Assembly (NCBI GenBank): GCA_023387715.1
Contig: JAEWHQ010000315.1
Span: 1-11,057, forward strand
Direction of reading: 5' to 3'
DNA length: 11,057 nt
Origin: Pseudomonadota bacterium
GTDB lineage: Bacteria > Pseudomonadota > Alphaproteobacteria > Rhizobiales > Rhizobiaceae
Every line of letters begins with the position of its first letter. The first letter of the stretch is position 1. Under the pieces are notes generated by a model, which was not told the origin of the DNA, searched no databases, and saw only the letters and a program-made list of their open reading frames with translations. Shown here in pieces: positions 1-7,156 of the stretch. The position numbers and the translations under genes are program-made.

Positions 1-1
1 G

Positions 2-1204
2 CTTGGTTATTTAAGCGGTGAAATTGGCCGCGGAACATTTGTCAAAGCGCGGGTAACGGAGCGCGCCGGACGCATGATGCTGGATCACAGCCCGAATGAA
101 GTGCTGGATTTATCCATCATCCGAGGCGTGTATCTGGACGATCATGAGATAGCATCACGCGAGATATTCCGTGAGCTTTCTGAAAGCGATAATGCAATTT
201 TCATGCGGCCATGCCGCCCGATTGCCGGATTGGAGCGCCATCGTGAAACAGCACGCACATGGCTGCAACCTCTCGGACTGACAGCCGGAGCCGAACGCAT
301 TCTTATCACCAATGGCGCTGCCCATGGCATTTTTCTGGCTTTGACATGTATTATCCGTTCCGGTGATATGGTTTTATGTGAAAACCTTACCGATCACGGC
401 ATTATCGGCCTTGCCAATATTCTGGGCTTCAGCCTCAAAGGCCTGCCTACCGATCAGGAAGGCATTTTGCCGGATGCCTTTGAAAACGCTTGTGCTGCAG
501 GCGGCGTACGGGCAGTGGTTCTCATCCCTACACTCAATAATCCAACCAGCCATGTAGCAAGCGCTTCAAGGCGGCAGGCAATTGCCGCCATCGCGCAGCG
601 TTACGGTGTTTTTGTTATTGAAGACGAGGTTTATCGTCCTTTACTGCAAGAAAATTTGCCTTCAATTTCCGAAATGCTGCCTGATCTTGGCTTCTTTATC
701 ACCAGTTTCACCAAAACTGTTCTGACAGGCTTGCGGGTCGGCTATCTCGTGGTGCCGCCCTCTTACGCGATGCGGGCCGCTTCGATTTTACGTGTCTCAA
801 GCTGGAGCGGCACCTATCTGGCCAGCGAAATTGCCACGCGTTGGATTGAAAACGGTACGGCAAAGCACCTGCTCGATGTACAGCGCAATGAAGCGCGTGC
901 ACGTCAGATTATTGCCGGTGAAATTCTGGGCAAGCATATTGCTTCCACCCATCCGCTGTCGCTTTGCGCCTGGCTGAAAGTCCCCTCCCATTGGACCGAG
1001 GAAAGTCTGGTTCGTGCACTGGCCAATCAAAAGATTGCAGTCACACCATCCGAACCGTTTATTGCAGGCAGCGGTCATGGCGGCGGCATCCGTATTTGCC
1101 TTGGCGGGCGCATGAGCCATATAGCCCTCACCAAAGCACTCAACACCATAAACCATATATTTGAACAATTGCCGCCGGTTTTCGATGTCGGTGCCATTGG
1201 CTGA
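2..1204 (+). CDS. enuR: MocR/GntR-family PLP-dependent regulator, EnuR-like, 5' truncated
   Basis: The reading frame is open at the left edge. The first visible residues (LGYLSGEIGRGTFVKA) are the end of a GntR winged helix, so most of the DNA-binding domain lies outside the window. The rest is a fold-type I aminotransferase-like domain with the MocR hallmarks: NNPTS, the VIEDEVY aspartate/tyrosine pair, SFTKT with the PLP-binding lysine (codon 713-715) and a C-terminal GIRICLGG arginine. About 400 residues are visible. If some 60 are missing, the lysine falls near residue 300, close to Lys302, which I recall for Ruegeria pomeroyi EnuR. EnuR represses ectoine-catabolism genes and is relieved when N-alpha-acetyl-diaminobutyrate or diaminobutyrate reacts with its PLP. 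Position directly before eutB, with a palindromic promoter between, supports the same job here. The winged-helix remnant argues against a plain aminotransferase. Specificity is inferred from context. Confidence 0.85.
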   Translation, partial: LGYLSGEIGRGTFVKARVTERAGRMMLDHSPNEVLDLSIIRGVYLDDHEIASREIFRELSESDNAIFMRPCRPIAGLERHRETARTWLQPLGLTAGAERILITNGAAHGIFLALTCIIRSGDMVLCENLTDHGIIGLANILGFSLKGLPTDQEGILPDAFENACAAGGVRAVVLIPTLNNPTSHVASASRRQAIAAIAQRYGVFVIEDEVYRPLLQENLPSISEMLPDLGFFITSFTKTVLTGLRVGYLVVPPSYAMRAASILRVSSWSGTYLASEIATRWIENGTAKHLLDVQRNEARARQIIAGEILGKHIASTHPLSLCAWLKVPSHWTEESLVRALANQKIAVTPSEPFIAGSGHGGGIRICLGGRMSHIALTKALNTINHIFEQLPPVFDVGAIG

Positions 1205-1213
1205 GCGCCGTGC

Positions 1214-1254
1214 ATTACAATAATTGTATCATGACAATATAATAATTGACATGA
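1214..1254 (+). promoter_or_regulatory. Probable promoter and regulator operator ahead of the eut-doe-ehu operon
   Basis: A perfect TATAAT box (1238-1243) has ATTACA 18 bp upstream (1214-1219), a 4-of-6 match to a -35 box. The -10 box sits inside an inverted repeat with 10-bp arms, TCATGACAAT (1229-1238) and ATTGACATGA (1245-1254), matching at 9 of 10 positions across a 6-bp spacer. A second, perfect palindrome, TACAATAATTGTA (1216-1228), lies between the -35 and -10 boxes. Overlap of dyad symmetry with the core promoter fits repression by the adjacent MocR-type regulator. The repeats are directly visible; promoter activity and the identity of the binding protein are inferred. Confidence 0.6.
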
Positions 1255-1271
1255 TTTTGATTTGCTTTCAC

Positions 1272-1284
1272 CATGACAATCATG
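1272..1284. promoter_or_regulatory. Second small inverted repeat at the proposed eutB start
   Basis: CATGA and TCATG flank a 3-bp centre. The first nine bases (CATGACAAT) exactly repeat the left arm of the promoter dyad at 1230-1238, 42 bp away, about four helical turns. It could be an auxiliary operator allowing the regulator to bind two sites on the same DNA face. It overlaps the first ATG of eutB, so part of it may simply be coding sequence. Confidence 0.35.
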
Positions 1285-2304
1285 ATGAGAGATTTTAACC
1301 CAGTTCCTGATCAAAAACACAAGCCGGAAACGAGTTTACCGGTGAGCCTTTCCGACATAGAAAAGGCTGCGACACGGATTAAAGGCCATGTTTCAAGAAC
1401 GCCTCTTATCCACTCCAATTCTTTGTCTGAGCGCAGCGGACAGCCTGTTTACTTAAAACTTGAAACCCGCCAGCCCATCGGCGCGTTTAAATTGCGTGGT
1501 GCTATGAACGCCATTCTGGCGCTGAACGAAGATGAGCGTCGCCGTGGTCTGGTTACGGCATCAACCGGCAATCATGGCCGCGCAGTTGCTTATGCAGCAC
1601 AGCAATTAAGCATACCGGCAACCATATGCATGTCCGCATTGGTGCCTGCCAATAAAGTTGAAGCGATACGCAGCCTAGGGGCAAAAATTCGCATCACCGG
1701 CACTTCACAAGACGATGCGCAAAACGAAGTCGATCATCTGGTTGCAAGTCATCATTTGATTTCCATACCACCATTCGATGACGCCAATGTTGTTGCCGGT
1801 CAAGGCACGATCGGACTTGAGATCATCGAGGATTTACCTGAAATAACCAATATCCTCATTCCGCTTTCCGGTGGCGGTTTGGCTGGCGGCATTGCCGCTG
1901 CCGTCAAAGCTTTAAGACCGGAAATACATATAACGGGCATTTCGATGGAGCGCGGCCCGGCTATGTATGCTGCCATTCAAGCCGGCAAACCACTTTCCGT
2001 CACTGAAGAAGAAACACTGGCAGACTCCTTGGGCGGCGGTATCGGCCTCAACAACCGCATTACATTTCCGCTTTGTCGCGCCTTGCTCGATGAAATCATG
2101 CTTCTCAGTGAAGATGAAATAGCCATGGGGATTCGTCATGCTGCCTATGCCGAAGGTGAAACCGTTGAGGGGGCAGGCGCTGTCGGCATTGCCGCCATTC
2201 TGGCCGATAAAGTGCAACTTTCCGGCACAACGGCAGTGATTGTATCGGGCTGCAATATCGCTGCTGACCTTCATCAAAAAATCATTGCGGGAGGTATTTC
2301 ATGA
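1273..2304 (+). CDS. eutB: EutB, threonine dehydratase-like PLP enzyme of hydroxyectoine utilization
   Basis: This is a fold-type II PLP enzyme of the serine/threonine dehydratase family without a C-terminal ACT domain. The PLP lysine is K73 in GAFKLRGA, STGNHGRA follows at about residue 93-100, and a phosphate-binding glycine loop SGGGL lies at residues 199-203. Family and position identify it as EutB, proposed to work with EutA and EutC in converting 5-hydroxyectoine to ectoine; its exact reaction is not settled as far as I know. The first ATG (1273) has no visible Shine-Dalgarno and gives about 23 extra N-terminal residues before the family-like start VSLSDIEKA. A GTG at 1342, preceded by GGAAACGAG, is a credible alternative. 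The stop overlaps the eutC start (ATGA), implying translational coupling. A biosynthetic or catabolic threonine dehydratase is the alternative, made unlikely by context. Confidence 0.85.
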   Translation: MTIMMRDFNPVPDQKHKPETSLPVSLSDIEKAATRIKGHVSRTPLIHSNSLSERSGQPVYLKLETRQPIGAFKLRGAMNAILALNEDERRRGLVTASTGNHGRAVAYAAQQLSIPATICMSALVPANKVEAIRSLGAKIRITGTSQDDAQNEVDHLVASHHLISIPPFDDANVVAGQGTIGLEIIEDLPEITNILIPLSGGGLAGGIAAAVKALRPEIHITGISMERGPAMYAAIQAGKPLSVTEEETLADSLGGGIGLNNRITFPLCRALLDEIMLLSEDEIAMGIRHAAYAEGETVEGAGAVGIAAILADKVQLSGTTAVIVSGCNIAADLHQKIIAGGIS

Positions 2305-3314
2305 GCCGTATCACTATTCTGACCGAGAAAGATTTACGTGCTATTATCCAGCTTGATATATCGGCAATTGATTGCGTTGAGCAGGCTTTTGAAGCTTTGG
2401 CAACAAAACCCGTCGCAATGCCGCCTGTTTTGCGGCTGGACATCCCCGAATTTCGTGGTGAAGTTGATGTAAAGACGGCTTATGTGCCAGGTTTTGACAG
2501 TTTTGCCATCAAAATAAGCCCTGGTTTTTTTGATAATCCGAAACTCGGCCTGCCCAGCCTTAATGGCATGATGATTTTACTGAGTGCCAAGACCGGTTTG
2601 GTCGAAGCCCTTCTGCTTGATAACGGCTATCTTACTGATCTTCGTACCGCTGCGGCCGGTGCCGTTGCCGCGCGTCATTTATCCCGTAAAAACGCTTCAT
2701 GTGCAGCAGTATTTGGCGCAGGTATGCAGGCAAAATTACAGTTGGAAGCCTTGATGTTGGTGCGCCCGATTACATCGGCACGCATCTGGGCACGCAATCA
2801 TGAAAGCGCACAAAAACTTGCCGCAGATTTTTCGCACAAACACAATATTGATGTGAGCGCGGTTTCGGATCCATGTGCCGCAACCCAGGGTGCCGATATT
2901 ATTGTCACCACAACACCGTCAGAGCAACCCATCCTGCACGCTGCATGGCTTGAAAAAGGTCAGCACCTGACGGCCATGGGTTCTGATGCGGAACATAAAA
3001 ATGAAATTGATCCGGCAGTTTTCGAGCATGCCGTTTATGTTGCTGATCGCCTGACACAAACGCGCATTCTTGGCGAATTACACCATGCTATTGAAGCAGG
3101 CTTCGTCAAGTCCGGCAAGCATTTTAGCGAGCTTGGTGAAGTCATTGCCGGAAAAGCAGCAGGGCGAGAAAACGCCGACACAATCACTTTTGCTGACCTT
3201 ACCGGAACAGGGGTTCAAGATACTGCAATAGCCAATCTGGCTTTTAACCGTGCGCAAGATACGGAATGCGGCCAGACCATTGAAAATGTCATAAAAATGG
3301 GAGATGCGGCGTGA
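2301..3314 (+). CDS. eutC: EutC, ornithine cyclodeaminase/mu-crystallin family protein
   Basis: Its 337 residues match the ornithine cyclodeaminase/mu-crystallin family along the full length. Visible landmarks are VKTAYVPGF with the substrate-side lysine, the LTDLRTAAAGAVAARHL stretch with the conserved arginine, the NAD(H)-binding loop FGAGMQ (residues 138-143), and near the end DLTGTGVQD with the family's catalytic aspartate. In ectoine gene clusters this family member is EutC, assigned with EutA and EutB to the hydroxyectoine-to-ectoine step. The role rests on cluster genetics more than on enzymology that I can cite. It overlaps both neighbours by 4 bp (ATGA with eutB, GTGA with doeA), so the three genes should be translated together. 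Ornithine cyclodeaminase proper is possible by sequence alone but does not fit the surroundings. Confidence 0.88.
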   Translation: MSRITILTEKDLRAIIQLDISAIDCVEQAFEALATKPVAMPPVLRLDIPEFRGEVDVKTAYVPGFDSFAIKISPGFFDNPKLGLPSLNGMMILLSAKTGLVEALLLDNGYLTDLRTAAAGAVAARHLSRKNASCAAVFGAGMQAKLQLEALMLVRPITSARIWARNHESAQKLAADFSHKHNIDVSAVSDPCAATQGADIIVTTTPSEQPILHAAWLEKGQHLTAMGSDAEHKNEIDPAVFEHAVYVADRLTQTRILGELHHAIEAGFVKSGKHFSELGEVIAGKAAGRENADTITFADLTGTGVQDTAIANLAFNRAQDTECGQTIENVIKMGDAA

Positions 3315-4489
3315 CAATAGCGCTGAATTTTACACATGAAGAATATGCCGACCGCCTTTTAAAAACCCGCCATGCAATGGAAAAAGCAGGCATAGAACTG
3401 CTGATTGTCACTGATCCGTCCAACATGCATTGGCTGACCGGTTATGATGGCTGGTCGTTTTATGTCCACCAATGCGTGCTTGTGCCGCCAAGCGGCGAGC
3501 CGATCTGGTTCGGACGCAAACAAGATGCCAACGGCGCCAAACGCACGGCCTATCTCGATCATGATAATATTATCGGTTATGCCGATCATTATGTGCAATC
3601 GAGCGAACGCCACCCGATGGATTTCCTTTCTCAGATCATTGAAGATCGCCAATGGGGCAAGTTGAACATCGGCGTTGAGATGGATAATTATTATTTCTCT
3701 GCCGCAGCCTTTGCATCTTTACAAAAACACTTGCCCAATGCCCGCTTCCAGGATTCCAATGGCTTGGTCAACTGGCAACGCTCGGTTAAAAGCCCGACCG
3801 AGCTAGACTATATGCGCAAAGCAGGAAAAATCGTTGAATTAATGCACAAGCGCATTGTCGAGGTCATTGAACCAGATATGCGCAAATCTGATCTGGTTGC
3901 CGAAATTTATAATGCCGGTATTCGCGGAACCACAGAATTTGGCGGTGATTACCCGTCAATTGTGCCGCTTTTGCCATCAGGTGCAGATGCTTCAGCCCCT
4001 CATCTAACATGGGATGACAAGCCTATGCGTAAAGGTGAAGGCACTTTCTTTGAAATTGCCGGAGCCTATAAGCGCTATCACTGCCCTTTATCACGAACTG
4101 TATTTTTGGGTAAACCAACACCGGCTTTTCTCGACGCTGAAAAAGCAACATTGGAAGGCATGGAAGCAGGGCTCGCTGCTGCCAAACCAGGCAATACATG
4201 TGAAGACATTGCCAATGCATTTTTTGCAGTCCTAAAAAAATACGGAATCATTAAAGATAACCGCACAGGCTATCCGATCGGCCTCTCTTATCCGCCAGAT
4301 TGGGGCGAGCGCACTATGAGCCTGCGCCCCGGAGATAAGACCCAGTTAAAACCGTGCATGACTTTCCACTTCATGACAGGCCTGTGGCTTGAAGATATGG
4401 GGCTGGAAATCACAGAAAGTATCGTCATTACTGATACCGGTGTTGAGTGCCTGTCCAATGTTCCGCGCCAATTATTCGTGAAAGGGTGA
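3311..4489 (+). CDS. doeA: DoeA/EutD, ectoine hydrolase (M24 pita-bread fold)
   Basis: DoeA hydrolyses the tetrahydropyrimidine ring of ectoine (and hydroxyectoine) to N-alpha-acetyl-L-2,4-diaminobutyrate in the cytoplasm. The 392-residue protein has a creatinase-type N-terminal domain (about 1-155, with DPSNMHWLTGYDGWSF) and a C-terminal M24 pita-bread domain. The usual metal-binding aspartates of M24 peptidases are not conserved: the first position is Glu248 in FFEIAG, and the DxTRT aspartate motif reads CPLSRT (258-263). This fits a metal-free hydrolase rather than an aminopeptidase, in line with the covalent mechanism reported for EutD. The start is GTG, overlapping the eutC stop, with GGGAG just upstream. 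It is followed after 4 bp by doeB, its partner in the EutD-EutE module. The product is the inducer of EnuR. Confidence 0.93.
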   Translation: MTIALNFTHEEYADRLLKTRHAMEKAGIELLIVTDPSNMHWLTGYDGWSFYVHQCVLVPPSGEPIWFGRKQDANGAKRTAYLDHDNIIGYADHYVQSSERHPMDFLSQIIEDRQWGKLNIGVEMDNYYFSAAAFASLQKHLPNARFQDSNGLVNWQRSVKSPTELDYMRKAGKIVELMHKRIVEVIEPDMRKSDLVAEIYNAGIRGTTEFGGDYPSIVPLLPSGADASAPHLTWDDKPMRKGEGTFFEIAGAYKRYHCPLSRTVFLGKPTPAFLDAEKATLEGMEAGLAAAKPGNTCEDIANAFFAVLKKYGIIKDNRTGYPIGLSYPPDWGERTMSLRPGDKTQLKPCMTFHFMTGLWLEDMGLEITESIVITDTGVECLSNVPRQLFVKG

Positions 4490-4493
4490 CAGA

Positions 4494-5507
4494 ATGCTGA
4501 CCATTGCACCTCGCCCTTCGCCGGTCGTCCCGACAGTTGATTTCAATGCAAAAGGTATCCAGCACGGACATCTGCGCCTGCCTTATAGCCGGGATGACAG
4601 TGCATGGGGTTCTGTGATGATCCCGGTTACGATTATCGCCCATGGTGAAGGGCCGACAGCATTATTAACCGGTGCCAATCACGGTGATGAATATGAAGGC
4701 CCTGCCGCACTTTTTGAACTGGCCCAAACAATCGATCTTTCACAAATCAGTGGCCGGATTATCATTATCCCCGCCCTTAACTATCCTGCATTTTGTGCAG
4801 GCACACGAACTTCACCGATTGATCGCGGCAATCTTAACCGCAGTTTTCCCGGTCGCCCTGACGGCACAGTTACGGAAAAAATAGCTGATTATATCACCCG
4901 CCATTTAATACCATTGGCAGATATTGTGCTTGATTTTCACTCCGGCGGCAAAACCCTTGATTTCCTGCCTTATGCCGCCGCACACGAGCTTACCAATAAA
5001 AATCAGGAAGCACTTTGCTTTGAGGCGGTCAAAGCATTCGGCGCACCTTACGCAATGAAAATGCTGGAAATAGATGCGGTCGGCATGCTGGATACAACCG
5101 TTGAGGAAATGGGCAAAGTTTTTGTCACAACCGAGCTTGGCGGCGCAGGCACAGCCACTGCCCGTTCAATTGAAATTGCACGCAAAGGCACAGTCAACAT
5201 TCTGAAACATGCAGGTATATTGCAAGGTAAAGTTGATCTTCAGCCAACCCAATGGCTGGATATGCCATCAGACGATTGTTTCACTTTTGCACAAGATGAC
5301 GGCTTGATTGCCTTTTGCTGCAACCTTGGTGACACGGTCGCAAAAGGTGACACCATTGCCCGTGTTTACCCTATCGGTAAAACCGGCATTGCACCTACAG
5401 AATACCACGCAGCCATGGGAGGTGTATTGGCTGCACGCCATGTTCCCGGCCTTATCAAATCAGGGGACTGCCTATCCGTTATTGCAACAATCACGGAGAC
5501 AGACTGA
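4494..5507 (+). CDS. doeB: DoeB/EutE, N-alpha-acetyl-diaminobutyrate deacetylase
   Basis: DoeB removes the acetyl group from N-alpha-acetyl-L-2,4-diaminobutyrate, giving L-2,4-diaminobutyrate and acetate. The 337 residues belong to the succinylglutamate desuccinylase/aspartoacylase (M14-like) zinc hydrolases. The zinc site is visible as H63 and E66 in GANHGDEYEG and H149 in LDFHSGG. A substrate-contacting block, RGNLNRSFPG (111-120), lies between them, and a beta-rich C-terminal domain follows. It starts 4 bp after doeA with a short AAAGGG ribosome site inside the end of doeA, so the hydrolase and deacetylase are made together. Together they set the level of the EnuR inducers. A generic AstE/AspA-family hydrolase would be the fallback call, but the doeA neighbour makes DoeB very likely. 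Confidence 0.93.
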   Translation: MLTIAPRPSPVVPTVDFNAKGIQHGHLRLPYSRDDSAWGSVMIPVTIIAHGEGPTALLTGANHGDEYEGPAALFELAQTIDLSQISGRIIIIPALNYPAFCAGTRTSPIDRGNLNRSFPGRPDGTVTEKIADYITRHLIPLADIVLDFHSGGKTLDFLPYAAAHELTNKNQEALCFEAVKAFGAPYAMKMLEIDAVGMLDTTVEEMGKVFVTTELGGAGTATARSIEIARKGTVNILKHAGILQGKVDLQPTQWLDMPSDDCFTFAQDDGLIAFCCNLGDTVAKGDTIARVYPIGKTGIAPTEYHAAMGGVLAARHVPGLIKSGDCLSVIATITETD

Positions 5508-5566
5508 ACACCCAAAACACAGCGAGATTCGAAAACGAACAGCTGGAAAAAACGGAGGAAAATACA

Positions 5567-6418
5567 ATGTCTATGATCAAAATTGCAGGGCTTTCAGCCT
5601 TTGCCCTGAGCCTGACCTTATCTGCTGCCGGTGCGCTGACTTTGGATGAAGCCAAAGAGCAAGGCTATATCCGCGCCGCAACGGCCAATGAAGTGCCCTA
5701 TTCTTTCATGCAGCCTGATGGCACATCCGCCGGCATCGGCCCTGATGTCGCCAATGCTGTTTTGAAATCTATGGGGCTTGAAGAGGTCAATTGGACAGTA
5801 ACACCATTTGGCACGCTTATTCCGGGTCTTAAAGCCAAGCGTTATGATTTTACCGCTGCGGAGCAAAATATTTCTCCTGAACGCTGCAAGCAGGTGTCTT
5901 TTACCGAGCCTAATTCATCTTATGGTGAGGGATTATTGGTTAAAAAAGGCAATCCAAAAGGTCTGACGACATATGCTGATATTGCCAAAGACCCGTCACT
6001 TAAAGTGGCTGTTGTATCGGGCGCTAATAATGTCGATTTTCTGCGTGCTGTTGGTGTTCAGGAAGACCAGATTATTTACGTTCCGGCGAATGCAGACGCC
6101 ATTCCAACGGTTCAAAGCCGTGCAGATGCTTATGCAGCAACAGAGCTGACCGTTTCGGAATTAGCAAAAGGTCAGACGCAGGTTGAGCAAGTGGCACCTT
6201 TTGAAGACCCGATCGTCAATGACATGCCGGTGCGCAATTATGGTGCCTTTGCATTCCGCCCGGAAGACAAAGAACTGCGCGATGCTTTTAATACAGCATT
6301 GGTCGAGTTCCGCAAAACAGCAGACTATAAAACAATCCTTGGTAAATACGGCCTCTCCGAACAGAGTATTGCTGCGGCATCGGAGAAAAATGTCGCCGAT
6401 CTTTGTGCAGGCAAATAA
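5567..6418 (+). CDS. ehuB: EhuB, ectoine/hydroxyectoine ABC transporter substrate-binding protein
   Basis: This family-3 periplasmic binding protein delivers ectoines to the EhuCD permease. A signal peptide covers about residues 1-23 (hydrophobic AGLSAFALSLTLSAAG, cleavage probably near AGA/L). The mature lobe carries TANEVPYSF, TPFGTLIPGL and the conserved SPERC block whose Arg106 should bind the ligand carboxylate. The position that holds an Asp for the alpha-ammonium in amino-acid-binding relatives is Thr here (DAYAAT), as expected for a cyclic ligand. Aligned to the ligand cage I recall for Sinorhizobium EhuB (Phe24, Tyr60, Phe80), the residues are Tyr45, Phe81 and Asn101, so one aromatic is missing. 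A strong GGAGGAAAA ribosome site lies 5 bp before ATG. A 59-bp gap separates it from doeB, with no clear internal promoter. Confidence 0.9.
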   Translation: MSMIKIAGLSAFALSLTLSAAGALTLDEAKEQGYIRAATANEVPYSFMQPDGTSAGIGPDVANAVLKSMGLEEVNWTVTPFGTLIPGLKAKRYDFTAAEQNISPERCKQVSFTEPNSSYGEGLLVKKGNPKGLTTYADIAKDPSLKVAVVSGANNVDFLRAVGVQEDQIIYVPANADAIPTVQSRADAYAATELTVSELAKGQTQVEQVAPFEDPIVNDMPVRNYGAFAFRPEDKELRDAFNTALVEFRKTADYKTILGKYGLSEQSIAAASEKNVADLCAGK

Positions 6419-6427
6419 CTAAAAACA

Positions 6428-6449
6428 GTGCCCGGTCTTAGCCGGGCAC
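6428..6449 (+). promoter_or_regulatory. Stem-loop between ehuB and ehuC
   Basis: A perfect 8-bp GC-rich stem (GTGCCCGG / CCGGGCAC) closes a 6-nt loop, starting 9 bp after the ehuB stop. No T-run follows, so it is unlikely to be a full intrinsic terminator. Hairpins placed directly after binding-protein genes in ABC operons commonly protect the upstream mRNA end, so that more binding protein than membrane component is made. That role is inferred here from position and structure. Confidence 0.7.
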
Positions 6450-6477
6450 GCTCTGCTGGCAAACGGAGGATTACCGG

Positions 6478-7143
6478 ATGGACTGGACAGCCTATCTGCC
6501 GATGCTTTTGCAAGGCGCCGGCGTCACAATGACAATTACACTGGCAGCAATTGCGGTCGGCACATGCCTCGCCTTTATTTTCGGCCTCATGCGTGTTGAA
6601 GGCGGGCCGGTCTTGTCAACAATTGCCCTGTGTTACACGGAAGTGTTTCGCGGAACCTCACTATTGGTCCAGCTTTTCTGGTTCTATTATGCCCTACCCT
6701 TAATAGGCATTAGTCTTGATCCTATCACAACTGGCATTTTAGTGCTCGCAGCACATGCAGGCGGCTACGGTGCAGAAATTGTGCGCGGCGCCATGTTGTC
6801 TGTTTCAACACAACAACTGGAAGCAGCCCGTGCTTTAAATTTCAGCCGTTTTCAAACGCTCTTTCGCATCTCACTGCCACAAGCCATAGTTGAAATGATG
6901 CCTGCCTTCGGTAATCTTGCCATTGAAACATTGAAGCTTTCTTCGCTGGTTTCTTTTATTTCGATTGCCGATCTGACTTTCTCAGCCCAATCGATCCGCA
7001 ATATTACGCTGGACAGCACAAGCATCTACTCATTCACATTGCTTGGCTATTTTATCATGTCGCTTATTTTGATGATGGCGATCAGGATGATCGAGCATTT
7101 TGTGCGCCGTGGTAATGCCTTTCCCCGCATAACACATTCATGA
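6478..7143 (+). CDS. ehuC: EhuC, ectoine ABC transporter permease
   Basis: A 221-residue inner-membrane permease of the HisM/GlnP type, forming the translocation path with EhuD. It has about five hydrophobic spans, the first near residues 15-37. The family block YTEVFRGTSLLVQLFW (53-68) and the EAA loop (EAARALN from residue 115, continuing to PQAIVEMMPAFGN), which docks on the ATPase, are both clear. The end of the EAA loop is followed by ETLKLSSLVSFIS, typical of this family. It starts 28 bp after the ehuB hairpin with a good GGAGG site 8 bp before ATG, so it is independently well translated. EhuC rather than EhuD is assigned by order and length. The pair could be swapped only in name. Confidence 0.88.
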   Translation: MDWTAYLPMLLQGAGVTMTITLAAIAVGTCLAFIFGLMRVEGGPVLSTIALCYTEVFRGTSLLVQLFWFYYALPLIGISLDPITTGILVLAAHAGGYGAEIVRGAMLSVSTQQLEAARALNFSRFQTLFRISLPQAIVEMMPAFGNLAIETLKLSSLVSFISIADLTFSAQSIRNITLDSTSIYSFTLLGYFIMSLILMMAIRMIEHFVRRGNAFPRITHS

Positions 7144-7156
7144 GGATATCAATATT

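Noticed and set aside
797..1168. 123-codon frame on the - strand
   Set aside because: It lies entirely antisense to the regulator's conserved effector domain, with no homology-like motif of its own.
74..1204. Stand-alone PLP aminotransferase, for example a DoeD-type diaminobutyrate transaminase, starting at ATG 74
   Set aside because: The same frame is open to the left edge and reads through a GntR wing (GRGTFV), so the aminotransferase-like domain is the effector part of a MocR regulator.
1246..1251. TTGACA as a -35 box for eutB
   Set aside because: It is a perfect hexamer, but no acceptable -10 box lies 16-18 bp downstream; it is better explained as part of the right arm of the dyad.
1912..2277. 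121-codon frame on the - strand
   Set aside because: It is antisense to the conserved C-terminal half of eutB and looks like a shadow of its codon usage.
5528..5539. TTCG-AAAA-CGAA inverted repeat in the doeB-ehuB gap
   Set aside because: A 4-bp stem is too short to support an operator or terminator, and no promoter elements surround it.
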